DNA of 64,000 bases from Kitasatospora fiedleri (lineage in GTDB: Bacteria; Actinomycetota; Actinomycetes; Streptomycetales; Streptomycetaceae). Location: contig NZ_OX419519.1 in NCBI RefSeq assembly GCF_948472415.1, positions 1,116,001-1,180,000 of the forward strand, given 5' to 3'. Positions 1 to 8,884 of the stretch are shown piece after piece. Position 1 is the first letter of the stretch. The number at the start of each line of letters is the position of its first letter. The position numbers and the translations under genes were made by a program. The notes below the pieces were generated by a model. The model was given only the letters and a program-made list of their open reading frames with translations, was not told the origin of the DNA and did not search any database.

Positions 1-2
1 TG

Positions 3-158
3 CTGGTCTCGCACCGCTTCTCCACCGTCCGGATGGCCGACCTGATCCTGGTCCTGGAACACGGCCGCCTCGCCCAGGCCGGCACCCACGAGGACCTGCT
101 CGCCGCCGGCGGCCTGTACGCGGAGCTGTACCGCCTCCAGGCCCGGGTGTACGCCTGA
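3..158 (+). CDS. ABC transporter ATP-binding protein, C-terminal fragment
   Basis: Only the last 51 residues lie in the window. They contain the H-loop (LVSHRFSTV), a D-loop-distal beta strand ([14 protein letters not shown]) and the typical ending [20 protein letters not shown] seen in the nucleotide-binding domain of fused exporter-type ABC proteins (MsbA/MdlB class). In that family the domain hydrolyses ATP to drive export by an N-terminal membrane domain, which would lie before base 1. The substrate cannot be told from this fragment. Confidence 0.85.
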   Translation: MVSHRFSTVRMADLILVLEHGRLAQAGTHEDLLAAGGLYAELYRLQARVYA

Positions 159-234
159 CCGATCCCCCGGCGCCGACGGGGACGGGAGCCGCCGACCGAC
201 ATGCCCCCGTCCCCGCACCCGCACCCGTCGGCCG

Positions 235-1182
235 TCAGGAGGTGGGCAGGACCAGGGCCCAGGTGTCGACGGAGAAGTCGACCTCCATGCCGTGCTTGCG
301 GTACAGCTCCGGTGCGCCGGTCGCGTTCTCGGTGTCGACGCCCAGGCCGACGGCGGAGCGGCCGTCGGCGGCGTGCACCGCGAAGAAGTGCCGGAGCAGG
401 TAGCCGCCGAGGCCGCGGCCGCGGGCGGCGGGCAGGACGCCGATGTTGAACGCCCAGGCCAGGGTGGGGAGTCGGACGCCGGTGCGCAGCACACCGACGT
501 CGCCCTGGCCGTCGAGTTCGGCGACCCAGACCCGGGACCAGTCGACGGTGTCGGCGTGGATGTCGGCCAGCCACTGCTCGTAGCCGCGGGGCTTGAAGTC
601 GTAGTGCTCGGCGAAGGTCTGCTGGAGCAGCCGGTGGGCGATCCGCCGGTCCTCCTCCCGGGCGCAGTCGCGCAGCCGCACTCCGGCGGGGGGTTCGGGC
701 AGCGGGTCGGTCTCCGGGGAGACGTCGCGCCGCAGGGCGTGGTGGCGGCGGGCGAGCCGCCAACCGCGGGCCCGCATCGCGTCGGTGTCGGTGGTGGGTT
801 CGGCGTTGAGCAGCAGGTGCAGGACGGCGCGGTCGGCGCCGTTGCGGCGGGCGAGTTCGGTGGCGCGGGCCTCCATCAGGTCGAACAGGTGCAGGCCGCC
901 CGCGAGTTGGCCCGGCAGCAGGTACTGGTCGAGGTCGATCCGCTCGCCGCCGGAGCGGTCGCGGACCAGCCCGTACCCGACCAACTGCCCGTCGGCGTCG
1001 TGCAGGAGCCAGGTGTCGCGCGCCAAGTCAACGTCTGGTCGGCCGAGTTCGGACTCCACCTCGTCGGGTTCGGTCTCCGCCCACCCGATCTCCATCTCGT
1101 CCACCTGGTTCAGCAGCGCGCAGACCGCCGCCGCGTCCCCGGCCGCCGCGGGCCGCACCGTCATACCGTCCGGGAGTGCCAT
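235..1182 (-). CDS. Tandem GNAT-fold N-acetyltransferase
   Basis: A 315-residue protein that reads as two GNAT halves, about residues 8-150 and 165-310. The second half keeps the acetyl-CoA loop (GVLPAARGRGLGGYLL, about 245-262) followed by a late strand with ENATGAPELYRKHG. Two-domain GNATs of this length include mycothiol synthase (MshD)-like enzymes, but I see no feature that assigns this substrate, so it is called only as an acetyltransferase. The start ATG is followed by MALPDGMTVRPA, and an ATG six codons in (MTVRPA) is a possible alternative. The gene stands alone, in tandem with the DUF89 gene upstream on the same strand. Confidence 0.8.
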   Translation of the reverse strand: MALPDGMTVRPAAAGDAAAVCALLNQVDEMEIGWAETEPDEVESELGRPDVDLARDTWLLHDADGQLVGYGLVRDRSGGERIDLDQYLLPGQLAGGLHLFDLMEARATELARRNGADRAVLHLLLNAEPTTDTDAMRARGWRLARRHHALRRDVSPETDPLPEPPAGVRLRDCAREEDRRIAHRLLQQTFAEHYDFKPRGYEQWLADIHADTVDWSRVWVAELDGQGDVGVLRTGVRLPTLAWAFNIGVLPAARGRGLGGYLLRHFFAVHAADGRSAVGLGVDTENATGAPELYRKHGMEVDFSVDTWALVLPTS

Positions 1183-1381
1183 CGCCGCTCCCCCTCCTCC
1201 GTCGTCGACTTCTCCGGCAAACCCACCCTTTCTATCCGGCCGACCGACTCCGCCTCACGGCTTTCCCGTTTCCCGCCCACGATCGCCCGTCATCGTCCCC
1301 GTCCGTCCACCGGATCCGCGTAGCCGTCGACGATGATCCCCACGGCCGCACCGGCGTGCAGTTCTCCCCCGGTGCTTGCGG

Positions 1382-2547
1382 CTAGCGGCGGACCTGGATC
1401 AGCGCGTGCCGCCCGTCCGTGCGCCACGGGGTGCCGGTGGCGTCGAGGCGGGGCGGGAGGTCGGGGGCGAGGCCGACGGCGACGTCGGACTTGAGGGTGC
1501 GGAGGGTGGCGACGGGGGTCGGGAAGTAGGCGGTCAGGGCGGCGAAGGGGGTGGTGGGGGCCAGTGGCGGTCGCCCACCAGGCGGCGGTGGTTGAGGTCG
1601 CCCTTGAGGATGGTCAGGGTGGCGCCGGAGAGTTCGTCCCGCAGGTCGGCGGGCATCGCGTCGAAGGGCAGCGGGGCGCAGAAGAACGGGTGGGCGCCGA
1701 TCGTCAGGGTGCCCGCGCCCATCGCCCGCCACAGCCGCTCGCCGATCGCGGCGGCGGCGCTGCCGGGGGCGGTGCGCAGCCGGGTGAGGGCGGCCAGGGT
1801 GTCGGCGGTGGTGGCGTCCGAGACGAAGTGGGGCTGTGGTTTGACGTGCAGGGTGACGCGTCCGGCCAGGCCGGAGGTGAGCAGGTGGTCGATCAGGACC
1901 AGGTCGGGGAGGAGTTCGCGTCCGGCGTTGTCGGCGACGAGGTCGACCCGACCGCCCCGGCCGTGTTCGAGCACGGACCAGAGCGCCGCGCTGTCGTCGG
2001 CGACCAGCGCGGCGGCGGACGTCCCGTCGTCCCCGGCCGTGAGCCGGAAGCTGAGGTCGGCGCGGTTGCCCCAGAGCGCGGCGGACAGCAGCGCCTGCCG
2101 CGAGGGCTCGGCGGCGTCCAGCGCGGCCAGTTCCCCGGCCACCGCCGGCCCGGCCAGTTCGGCGGCCTTGACCGGGGCGAACGGGTCGACGCCCTGCCAG
2201 GGGCCCGGCCGGAAGTAGCCGGTGGCGTCCAGCAGTCGGCGGTAGAAGTAGCTCTCGGCCCACAGGAACGGCGCCTCGTCCCACCGCCTCCCCCACAGCC
2301 CGGCACCCCACTCCCGCCACCGCGCCGCGTCCGGGTCGTCCCCGTCCGGCGGTTCCAGCACGCCGCCGCCGGTGCTCTGCGCGAGCAGCGCCGCCAGCCG
2401 CTCCCGCTGCGCCGGCCCGTACGGCAGCGCGTCCAGCACCTGCCGGATCAGCACCGGGTGGCGCTCGTGGAAGACGCCCCGGGCGAAGGACCCGGGCACG
2501 TCGATCCGGATCACGGGCGCGTCGGGGAGGTTCGGGGGGTTCGGCAC
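1382..2547 (-). CDS. DUF89/ARMT1-family protein, one frameshift
   Basis: Residues 90-330 match the DUF89 (ARMT1-like damage-control metal phosphatase) fold: FLWAESYFYRRLLDATGYF near 94-112, NRADLS at 161, the metal-binding DNAGRELLPDL at 206-216, and KGDLNHRRLVGDRHW at 315-329. The family hydrolyses phosphate from damaged phosphometabolites using Mn/Ni/Co. As sequenced the frame breaks at 1557-1561, where a run of five C (coding strand) follows the GDRHW codons. Adding one C restores PPTTPFAALTAYF and then the conserved tail (TLKSDVAVGL) to a stop at 1382. I infer a one-base sequencing loss; the natural product would be about 388 residues. Confidence 0.8.
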
Positions 2548-2717
2548 GGGCGGGCTCGGCTCTCTCGCAGCGGCACGGACGGACAGGGCGGACGGACGAA
2601 CGAACGGTCAGACGGACGGGCGGTCAGGCGGCGTCCCCCGCGATGCTTTCACGCCGCGCCCGACCGCCCCGGCAGGGCCGCGCCCTCCGGCGGCCGGGCT
2701 ACCGCCACAATGACCGC

Positions 2718-3806
2718 ATGAGAGTGATCTTCACGCTGGCCGGGGCGGCGCTGCTGCTGACGACGGCGGCCGGCATCCTGCGGACCCTGGTGGTGCCGCG
2801 CGGGCTGTACTCGGCCCTGGTGATCCGGCTGTGGTCGGTGCTGCGCCGGGTGCTGCGGACGGTCGCGGCGCCGTTCGGCGGTTACCGGGCGATCGACCGG
2901 GCGCAGACCTGGCTGGCGCCGCTGATCCTGCTGGGGATGCTGGGCTGCTGGCTGGCGTCCACGCTGCTCGCGTACACCCTGCTGCTGCAGGGGACGTCCG
3001 GACTGCCGTGGCGGGTGGCGTTCCGGGAGGCCGGGTCGAGCCTGTTCACGCTGGGTTTCGCCAGCGGCGACCGGCTGCACCTGTCGGTGATCGACTTCCT
3101 GGCGGCGGCCAACGGCCCGCTGATCATCGCGCTGCTGATCGCCTACCTGCCGACGCTCTACGGGGCGTACAACCGGCGGGAGTTGGAGGTGACGCTGCTG
3201 CAGTCCCGGGCGGGCGAGCCGGCCTGGGGGCCGGAACTGCTGGCCCGGCAGGCGCTGGTGCGCACCGAGAGCGGGCTGCCGCAGCTGTACCGGGACTGGG
3301 AGCGGCTGGCCGCGGACCTCGGCGAGGGCCACTCCAACTACCCGGTGCTGATCTCGTTCCGCTCCCCGCAGCCGTACCGCAGCTGGGTGGTCGGCCTGAT
3401 CGCGGTGATGGACGCGGCCGCGATGCAACTGGCGCTCGCCCCGCGCTCCGCCCCGCCCGAGGCCCGCCTGCTGCTGCGCGCTGGGTTCACCGCGCTGCGC
3501 GACATCGCCACGGCGCTGCGCATCCCGTTCGACCCGGACCCGGACCCGGACGGTCAGATCCGGCTGACGTACGCCGAGTTCGACGCCGCGGCGGCCCTGG
3601 TCGCCGCGTCGGGCATGCCCCTGGAGCGGACGGTCGCCGAAGCCTGGCCGCACTTCCGCGGCTGGCGGGTCAACTACGAGGCCGTCGCCTACGAACTGGC
3701 CCGCCGCGCCGACGCCGTCCCCGCCCTCTGGACCGGCCCGCGCGACTTCCCCGCCACCCCGATCCCACCCCGCCGCCCCGCCGACCGCCGCCCCACCGGC
3801 CCCTGA
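2718..3806 (+). CDS. Membrane protein of unknown function, channel-like topology
   Basis: A 362-residue protein with hydrophobic segments at about residues 3-22, 64-90 and 126-150, then a long soluble C-terminal half rich in Arg, Glu and Pro. The stretch between the second and third membrane segments (EAGSSLFTLGFASGD, near 105-119) resembles a short pore helix plus turn, as in two-TM channels, but the K+ channel signature TVGYGD is not present, so transport is only a guess. The ATG at 2718 puts the first hydrophobic helix directly at the N-terminus. An upstream ATG at 2643 would add 25 low-complexity residues and is less likely. It ends in Pro/Arg-rich sequence. Confidence 0.6.
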   Translation: MRVIFTLAGAALLLTTAAGILRTLVVPRGLYSALVIRLWSVLRRVLRTVAAPFGGYRAIDRAQTWLAPLILLGMLGCWLASTLLAYTLLLQGTSGLPWRVAFREAGSSLFTLGFASGDRLHLSVIDFLAAANGPLIIALLIAYLPTLYGAYNRRELEVTLLQSRAGEPAWGPELLARQALVRTESGLPQLYRDWERLAADLGEGHSNYPVLISFRSPQPYRSWVVGLIAVMDAAAMQLALAPRSAPPEARLLLRAGFTALRDIATALRIPFDPDPDPDGQIRLTYAEFDAAAALVAASGMPLERTVAEAWPHFRGWRVNYEAVAYELARRADAVPALWTGPRDFPATPIPPRRPADRRPTGP

Positions 3807-3900
3807 CCCGACCCGACCCGACCTGACCCGACCCGACCCGACCCGACCCGACCTGGCCTGGCCCGGCCTGACCTCAGCTGACCTGTCCGGCCCGACCCGG
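3803..3900. repeat. Pentanucleotide (ACCCG)n-type tandem repeat
   Basis: Just after the stop of the preceding gene about ten near-perfect copies of ACCCG/ACCTG run from 3806 to 3855, then decay to 3900. No coding sense in any frame is recognisable; it looks like a slippage-prone microsatellite. Confidence 0.8.
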
Positions 3901-3990
3901 AACTGGCCCGTCCCGCGCACCGGGGCACCTCCGGAAAGCACGGACGCCACGGAAAGCACGGGCACCGCAGATGCCCCGGCGCAGGCGGAA

Positions 3991-4030
3991 GGGGAGCGCT
4001 CCGAGTCGCGGTGACCCCGGAGCGCTCCCC
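3991..4030. terminator. Hairpin between convergent genes
   Basis: Perfect 13-bp stem: GGGGAGCGCTCCG (3991-4003) and its complement (4018-4030) with a 14-base loop. It lies 16 bases past the stop of the minus-strand oxidoreductase and also downstream of the plus-strand membrane protein, so it can serve both. Confidence 0.75.
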
Positions 4031-4045
4031 CGTCGGACTCGCCGA

Positions 4046-4936
4046 CTAGCGGCCGCCGCGCAGCAGTTGTTCCTCCGCGGTGGCCAGGACCTCCACCACC
4101 TGGCGGCCGAAGCCGATGTCGCAGGGATGCGGGTCGCCGGTCTTCGCCGCGGTGAGGAGGGCGTCCAGGGCGCGGGCGAAGGCGGCGGTGGGGTGTTCGT
4201 CGCGGTGGGGGAGGGTGGTGACGCCGGAGGTGCCGCGCAGTTCGACCGCGACGCCGTGGGCGGAGGCGGCGGGCGGGGCGGTCAGGCTGAGGGTGACGGT
4301 GCTGGAGGCGCCGCCGCGGTGGCGGAGCACCAGGTGGGTGGTGTCGCCGGGGCCGGGGGCGGCGGTCAGCCGGTCGACCTCGCCGAGGACCGGCAGCAGG
4401 ACGGACAGGGCGTGCGGGCCGACGTCCCAGAGCGCGCCCTTCTGCTGGCGCCAGGGGGAGGCGGCGTAGGGGCTGTCGGTGGTGAAGACCGAGCCGATCC
4501 AGTGGCAGTGGGCGGTGAACCAGCCGTCCTGGGCGGCCTGTTCGGTGATCCACTCCTCCTGGACGGTGCCGAACCGGGTGGTGAAGAAGACCACCGAGGC
4601 GACGCCGGACGCGGCCACCGCGTCCTCGACGGCGCGGGCGGCGTCGACCGTCGCGGCGACCGGCTTGTCGAGCAGCAGGTGCTTGCCGGCCTGCGCGGCC
4701 CGGGCCGCGTACTCGGCCTGCACGTCCGGCGGGAGGGCGATCGCGACCGCGTCGACGTCGGCCAGCAGGGCGTCCACCGTCGGGTAGGTCGGGACGCCGT
4801 GCACGGCGGCGAGTTCGGCGGCGGCCTCGGGGCGGCGGCCCCAGAGTCCGGCGAAGGTGACGTCGGGATGGGCGGCGAGGGCGGGGGCGTGCACGAAGCC
4901 CGCCCAGGGGCCGGTGCCGAGGAGTCCGATGCGCAT
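4046..4936 (-). CDS. Gfo/Idh/MocA-family oxidoreductase
   Basis: A 296-residue NAD(P)-dependent dehydrogenase. The Rossmann start MRIGLLGTGPWAGFVHAPAL carries the GxGxxG-type dinucleotide loop, and LLLDKPVAATV near 95 is the family's conserved EKP-like motif (here DKP, with the lysine kept). The C-terminal half (about 120-290) is the alpha/beta substrate domain, with WRQQKGALWDVGPHALSVLLP holding the conserved D...H pair. Family members oxidise sugars, inositol or related polyols; the substrate is not evident. It starts 5 bases after the stop of the O-methyltransferase, so the two are probably co-transcribed. Confidence 0.85.
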   Translation of the reverse strand: MRIGLLGTGPWAGFVHAPALAAHPDVTFAGLWGRRPEAAAELAAVHGVPTYPTVDALLADVDAVAIALPPDVQAEYAARAAQAGKHLLLDKPVAATVDAARAVEDAVAASGVASVVFFTTRFGTVQEEWITEQAAQDGWFTAHCHWIGSVFTTDSPYAASPWRQQKGALWDVGPHALSVLLPVLGEVDRLTAAPGPGDTTHLVLRHRGGASSTVTLSLTAPPAASAHGVAVELRGTSGVTTLPHRDEHPTAAFARALDALLTAAKTGDPHPCDIGFGRQVVEVLATAEEQLLRGGR

Positions 4937-4941
4937 GGTGC

Positions 4942-5646
4942 TCAGTCTTCCACTGCGGCGTCGGCGACCCGGATCAGGGTGAACCCGTCGTACCCCTTGG
5001 CCCCGACGGTCTGCACGGTGGTGGCGTCCAGCCGCTTGTCGCCCGCGAGCAGCTCGTGCATCCGCCGCACGCCGCGCACCGCCTCGTCCGTGCTGTCGGG
5101 GTCGGCGAGCTTCCCGCCGCGCACCACGTTGTCGACCACCATCACCGCGCCGGGCCGGGCCAGGGCCAGGGCGGCCTCGACGTAGTGCGGGATGTTGGCC
5201 TTGTCGGCGTCGATGAAGAAGAAGTCGTACGGTCCGGCGCCCTGGTCGATCAGCTGCGCCAGGCTGTCGCGGGCCGGGCCGACCCGGACCTCGACCTGGT
5301 CGGCCAGGCCGGCCCGGTCGAGGTTGGCGGTGGCCACGGCGGCGTGCGCCGGGTCGATCTCCAGGGTGGTCAGGGTGCCGCCGACGGGCAGGGCGCGGGC
5401 CAGCCAGATGGTGCTGTAGCCGGCCAGCGTGCCGATCTCCAGGATGCGCCGGGCGCCCTGGGTCAGGGCCAGCAGGTGCAGCAGTTTGCCCTGGTTGGCG
5501 GCCACCGCGATCTGCGGCAGCCCGGCCTCGTCGGCCGCCGCGAGCGCCGCGTCCAGCACCTCGTCCGGCCCGATCAGCCGCTCCTGGGCGTACGCGTCCA
5601 CCGCGGTCCACACCTGCGGGTCGTTCTGCTGCATGCTCTTCCCCAT
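4942..5646 (-). CDS. SAM-dependent O-methyltransferase (COMT-like, class I)
   Basis: A 234-residue protein matching the small bacterial catechol/caffeoyl-CoA O-methyltransferase group: RILEIGTLAGYSTIWLARALP is the SAM-binding motif I, TTLEIDP motif II, and FFFIDADKANIPHYVEAALAL carries the Asp-x-Asp-Lys metal and catalytic residues, followed by VVDNVVRGG. It would transfer methyl from SAM to a hydroxyl on an unknown acceptor. The start at 5646 (MGKSMQQ) has GGAGG about 11 bases upstream; the Met four codons later is also possible. It leads an operon with the MocA-type oxidoreductase. Confidence 0.88.
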   Translation of the reverse strand: MGKSMQQNDPQVWTAVDAYAQERLIGPDEVLDAALAAADEAGLPQIAVAANQGKLLHLLALTQGARRILEIGTLAGYSTIWLARALPVGGTLTTLEIDPAHAAVATANLDRAGLADQVEVRVGPARDSLAQLIDQGAGPYDFFFIDADKANIPHYVEAALALARPGAVMVVDNVVRGGKLADPDSTDEAVRGVRRMHELLAGDKRLDATTVQTVGAKGYDGFTLIRVADAAVED

Positions 5647-5823
5647 CCCTTCCCCACCTCCGTGATCGGGCCGTGATCGGCTCGCGGGTGCGACCCTACT
5701 CCGCCGCGTCCCGGCCCCGGCACGACCCGGCCCCGGCCTCAGCGTGTCCCGGAACACGCCGGGGCCGCCGCGCCCGGCGAGGGGTGCGGCGGCCCGGGTG
5801 AGGTGCGGGGCTCTGCGGGGGGG

Positions 5824-6498
5824 TCAGTCGGTGGCTTCGGCGAAGGTCTCGGCGAGCGGTTCGCCGCTCTTGCCGCCGGACTGCTCCGGGTGCTCGGCGC
5901 GGGACTTCTTCGCCTTCCCCTTGAGCACCAGCGCCGACCCGGCACCGAACAGCACGGCCGCGCCGAGCCCGATGTACGAGGCGCCCTGGAGGTACTTCTC
6001 GGCGACCTTGCCGACCTGGTAGACCAGCAGCGTGGTGCCGCCCGCCCAGACCACGCCGCCCAGCACGTTGGCGATCAGGAACTTCCAGTACGGCATCCGC
6101 AGGGTGCCGGCCAGCGGGCCCGCGAAGATCCGCAGCAGGGCGACGAACCGGCCGAAGAACACCGCCCACATGCCCCAGCGCTGGAACTGCCGCTCGGCGG
6201 TGGCCAGGTGGTCGGGCCCGAAGTGCTTGGGGAACTTCCGGCCCAGCCGGTCGAACAGCGGTCGGCCGCCCTTGTGCCCGATCGCGTAGCCGATCGAGTC
6301 GCCGATGATCGCGCCCGCGATCGCGCAGAGCGCCACGCCCCACGGGCTGACCGTGCCCTTGGCGGCCAGCAGCGCGGCGGTGACCAGGGCGATCTCGCCG
6401 GGCAGCGGGATGCCCAGGCTCTCCAGACCGATGATCAGGCCGATGATCGCGTACACCAGGGTCGGTGGGACGTCGTTGATCCATTGGTCGACGTGCAA
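5824..6498 (-). CDS. DedA-family membrane protein (TTG start)
   Basis: A 224-residue integral membrane protein of the DedA/SNARE-associated (VTT) family, thought to act as lipid (undecaprenyl phosphate or phosphatidylethanolamine) transporters. Visible family marks are the early re-entrant ESLGIPLPGEIALV, GDSIGYAIGHKGG, FFGRFVALLRIFAGPLAG and NVLGGVVWAGG. The C-terminus is a charged tail (KGKAKKSRAEHPEQ). I choose TTG at 6498 because GGAGGT lies 8 bases upstream (6507-6512) and it places the first helix at the N-terminus. A longer reading from 6564 would add 22 residues with no membrane character. Confidence 0.85.
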   Translation of the reverse strand: MHVDQWINDVPPTLVYAIIGLIIGLESLGIPLPGEIALVTAALLAAKGTVSPWGVALCAIAGAIIGDSIGYAIGHKGGRPLFDRLGRKFPKHFGPDHLATAERQFQRWGMWAVFFGRFVALLRIFAGPLAGTLRMPYWKFLIANVLGGVVWAGGTTLLVYQVGKVAEKYLQGASYIGLGAAVLFGAGSALVLKGKAKKSRAEHPEQSGGKSGEPLAETFAEATD

Positions 6499-6506
6499 GG
6501 CGGAGT

Positions 6507-6512
6507 ACCTCC
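6507..6512 (-). promoter_or_regulatory. Shine-Dalgarno site deciding the DedA start
   Basis: GGAGGT on the minus strand, 8 bases before the TTG at 6498. It supports the unusual TTG start over any upstream ATG. Confidence 0.7.
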
Positions 6513-6539
6513 GTCTGGGCAGGACAAGGCCGTCGACAC

Positions 6540-6565
6540 GTCGTACGGCACAGTCGTACGGCACA
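6540..6565. repeat. 13-bp perfect tandem repeat in a divergent promoter gap
   Basis: GTCGTACGGCACA occurs twice head to tail (6540-6552 and 6553-6565). It lies between dedA-like and aldo/keto reductase genes, 42 bases upstream of the DedA start, and could be a pair of regulator half-sites or a simple duplication. Confidence 0.6.
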
Positions 6566-6832
6566 CAGGAAAATTTCAGTAAAGAACCAGCCGGGTCAGC
6601 CTATCCGCTCCCGCACACCGCGCCGAGTGCCTCCTCCCGGCCCCGGCCCGGCCGCCTCCCCCGCAGGTGCCGTACACCGGAACCAACGCGGCGCGCCGAG
6701 CCGTTCGTTCCCGTCCCGGATGTGAGATCACTCAACGTCCGCGGCCCTGTCGGGGCCCTCCGGTGCGGGCCCATACTCCGTCACCTGACCGCCGTGGCAC
6801 CGGCCGCGGCACACCGACGGCAGGGGGACGAC

Positions 6833-7791
6833 ATGACCGCGCACGCCTCGGCGGCGGGCGACTGGCAGCTCGGCGACCGGCGGGTGAACCGGCTCGGCTA
6901 CGGCGCGATGCGGCTGACCGGCAACGGGATGCACGGCAACTCCGACGGGCCTCCGATCGACCGGGCGGCGGCCGTCCGGCTGCTGCACACCGCGTTCGAG
7001 CACGGCGTGGACCACGTCGACACCGCCGCGTTCTACTTCTCGCCGCTGCGCTCCGCGAACGGGCTGATCGGCCGGGCGCTGGCCGGCTGGCCCGGCGCCG
7101 ACCGGATCACCGTGGCCACCAAGGTCGGCCCCGGCCGCACCCCCGACGGCGCCTGGTACACCATGGCCCGGCCCGAACAGCTGCGCGCCCAGGTCGAGGA
7201 GAACCTGCGCCAGCTGGGCACCGACCACCTCGACCTGGTCAACCTGCGCCGCAACGGACCGGACGCGGAGTCCGTCGCCGAGCACTTCGGCGCGCTCGCC
7301 GACCTGCGGCGGGCCGGGCTGATCCGGCACCTGGGCCTGTCGAACGCCCGCCCCGAGCACGTCCACCAGGCCCGGGCGATCGCCCCCGTGGTGTGCGTGC
7401 AGAACTCCTACGGCCTGGACCGTCGGCTCGCCGACGACAACGGGCTGCTCGACCTGTGCCGGGGCCTGGGCATCGCCTTCGTCCCGTTCTTCGCCATCTC
7501 CGGCCGGGCCCGGGAGGGCGCGCCCGCCGCCGAGCGGGACGCCCGGGTGCGCGCCGTCGCCGCCGCGCACGGCGCCACCCCGCCCAGGTCCGCCTCGCCT
7601 GGACGCTGCACCGCGGTCCGCACGTGCTGGCCATCCCCGGCACCTCGAACCCCGCCCACCTGGCCGAGAACCTCGACGCCGGGGCGCTGCGCCTGACCGC
7701 CGAGCAGCTCGCCCTGCTGGACGGCCAGGACGGCCAGGACGGGCCGGACGGGCCGGACGGCCAGGCGCCCGGCCCGGGCGTCAGGACGTGA
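6833..7791 (+). CDS. Aldo/keto reductase, one frameshift
   Basis: NADPH-dependent aldo/keto reductase fold: RLGYGAMRLTGNG at the N-terminus, then DHVDTAAFYFSPLRSANGLIGRAL with the catalytic Asp and Tyr region, ITVATKVG with the lysine, and LRQLGTDHLDLVNLRRNG where the usual active-site His is replaced by Asn, as in several actinobacterial members. At about 7580 the frame breaks: adding one G gives GATPAQVRLAWTLH and then the cofactor-site sequence AIPGTSNPAHLAENLDA through to 7791. The C-terminus has a short DGQ/DGP repeat. ATG at 6833 follows CAGGGGGAC. Its end overlaps the convergent hydrolase by 11 bases. Confidence 0.85.
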
Positions 7792-8607
7792 GGAAGTCGA
7801 GCAGGTCCTGGTTGAACCGCTCCTTGTCGCCGGGCACCAGCGCGATGCCGTGTGAGCCGCCCTCGTAGACCTTGAGGACCGCGCCGGGGACGAGTGCGGC
7901 AGTCTTGCGGCCGGTGGCGTCGATCGGGACGACCTGGTCGTCGTCGCCGTGGACGACCAGCAGCGGGATGTCGAACTTCTCCAGGTCGGCGTGGAAGTCG
8001 GTGTGCGCGAACGCGTCCACGCAGGCCACGGCGCCCTCGATGGTCTCGGCCATGCCCATGTACCAGAAGGCGTCCTTGTTGCCCTCGGTGGCCTTGCTGC
8101 CGGGCCGGTCCGCGGAGAAGAAGCCGACCGCGGTGTCCTTCCAGAACTGCGAGCGCTCCTTGAGGATGCCCGCCTTGATGCCGTCGAAGACGGACTGCGG
8201 CACGCCCTCGGGGTTGTCGGGGCCCTGGAGCATCAGCGGCGGGATCGCGGAGAGCAGCACCGCGGAGCGAATCCGGGCGGTGCCGTGCCGGCCGATGTAG
8301 CGGGCCAGCTCGCCGCCGCCCATCGAGTGCGCCACCAGCGTGACGTCGCGCAGGTCGAGGCTGGTGAGCAGGTCGTTCAGGTCGTCGGCGAAGGTGTCGA
8401 AGTCGTAGCCGTCGTACACCGGGGTGGAGCGGCCGTGGCCGCGCCGGTCGTGGGCGATGGCGCGGAAGCCCGCGTCGGCGACGGCCTTCAGCTGGTCCTG
8501 CCAGGCGTCGCCGTTCAGCGGCCAGCCGTGGATGAAGACGACCGGTCGGCCGTTCCCCAGTCCTTGTAAAAGATCTCCACACCGTCGCGGGTCGTGCAAA
8601 CAGGCAT
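7781..8607 (-). CDS. Alpha/beta hydrolase, chloroperoxidase/perhydrolase type, one frameshift
   Basis: Serine alpha/beta hydrolase of the non-haem chloroperoxidase-like group. Visible parts: FIHGWPLNGDAW (oxyanion hole), HDRRGHGRS, nucleophile elbow LVAHSMGGGELARY, VVHGDDDQVVP with the catalytic Asp, and GGSHGIALVPGDK with the His. The N-terminus reads MPVCTTRDGVEIFYKDWG from ATG at 8607. The frame then breaks at 8555-8558 where one C (plus strand) is missing before GNGRPVVF. The corrected protein is about 275 residues. Reading straight upstream instead gives a long low-complexity extension, which I reject. Confidence 0.85.
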
Positions 8608-8787
8608 GAGTGTCTCCGATCCGGGGCCAGGCGGCGCCGGTCGGCCAGTCCTGGCGGGGAGGGGTGGGTCGGGTGCGCCGGTCCGGCCGGGGTCGGCGGG
8701 ACGGCGTCACCTCGACCATTCAAGGCACAGTCCGGGGCCCCGCGCACCCGGGCCGGGCCCGCGCCCGAGCCCGAGCCCGGGCCGCGC

Positions 8788-8884
8788 GCCGGCCGGTGGT
8801 CGCGGCGGCCCGGTCAGTGGTCGCGGCCCGGCCGGCGGTCGCGGCCCGGTCAGTGGTCGCTGCCCGGTCAGTGGTCGCTGCCCC
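8788..8884. repeat. 18-bp tandem repeats copying the 3' end of the phosphatase gene
   Basis: Four units of 18 bp (8808-8825, 8826-8843, 8844-8861, 8862-8879) plus a degenerate unit from 8788. The core is GCCCGGTCAGTGGTCGCT. The last unit contains the stop codon and the final codons of the response regulator-phosphatase, so the repeat copies the gene's own end downstream. Confidence 0.85.

Noticed and set aside
2649-4553. A 634-codon open frame antisense to the membrane protein and oxidoreductase genes
   Set aside because: Composition is Arg/Pro/Gly/His-rich and shadows strong genes on the other frames; typical of very GC-rich DNA.
8788-8884. Possible CRISPR or integron-like array
   Set aside because: Units are 18 bp and contiguous with no unique spacers, and the core is the end of the adjacent gene.
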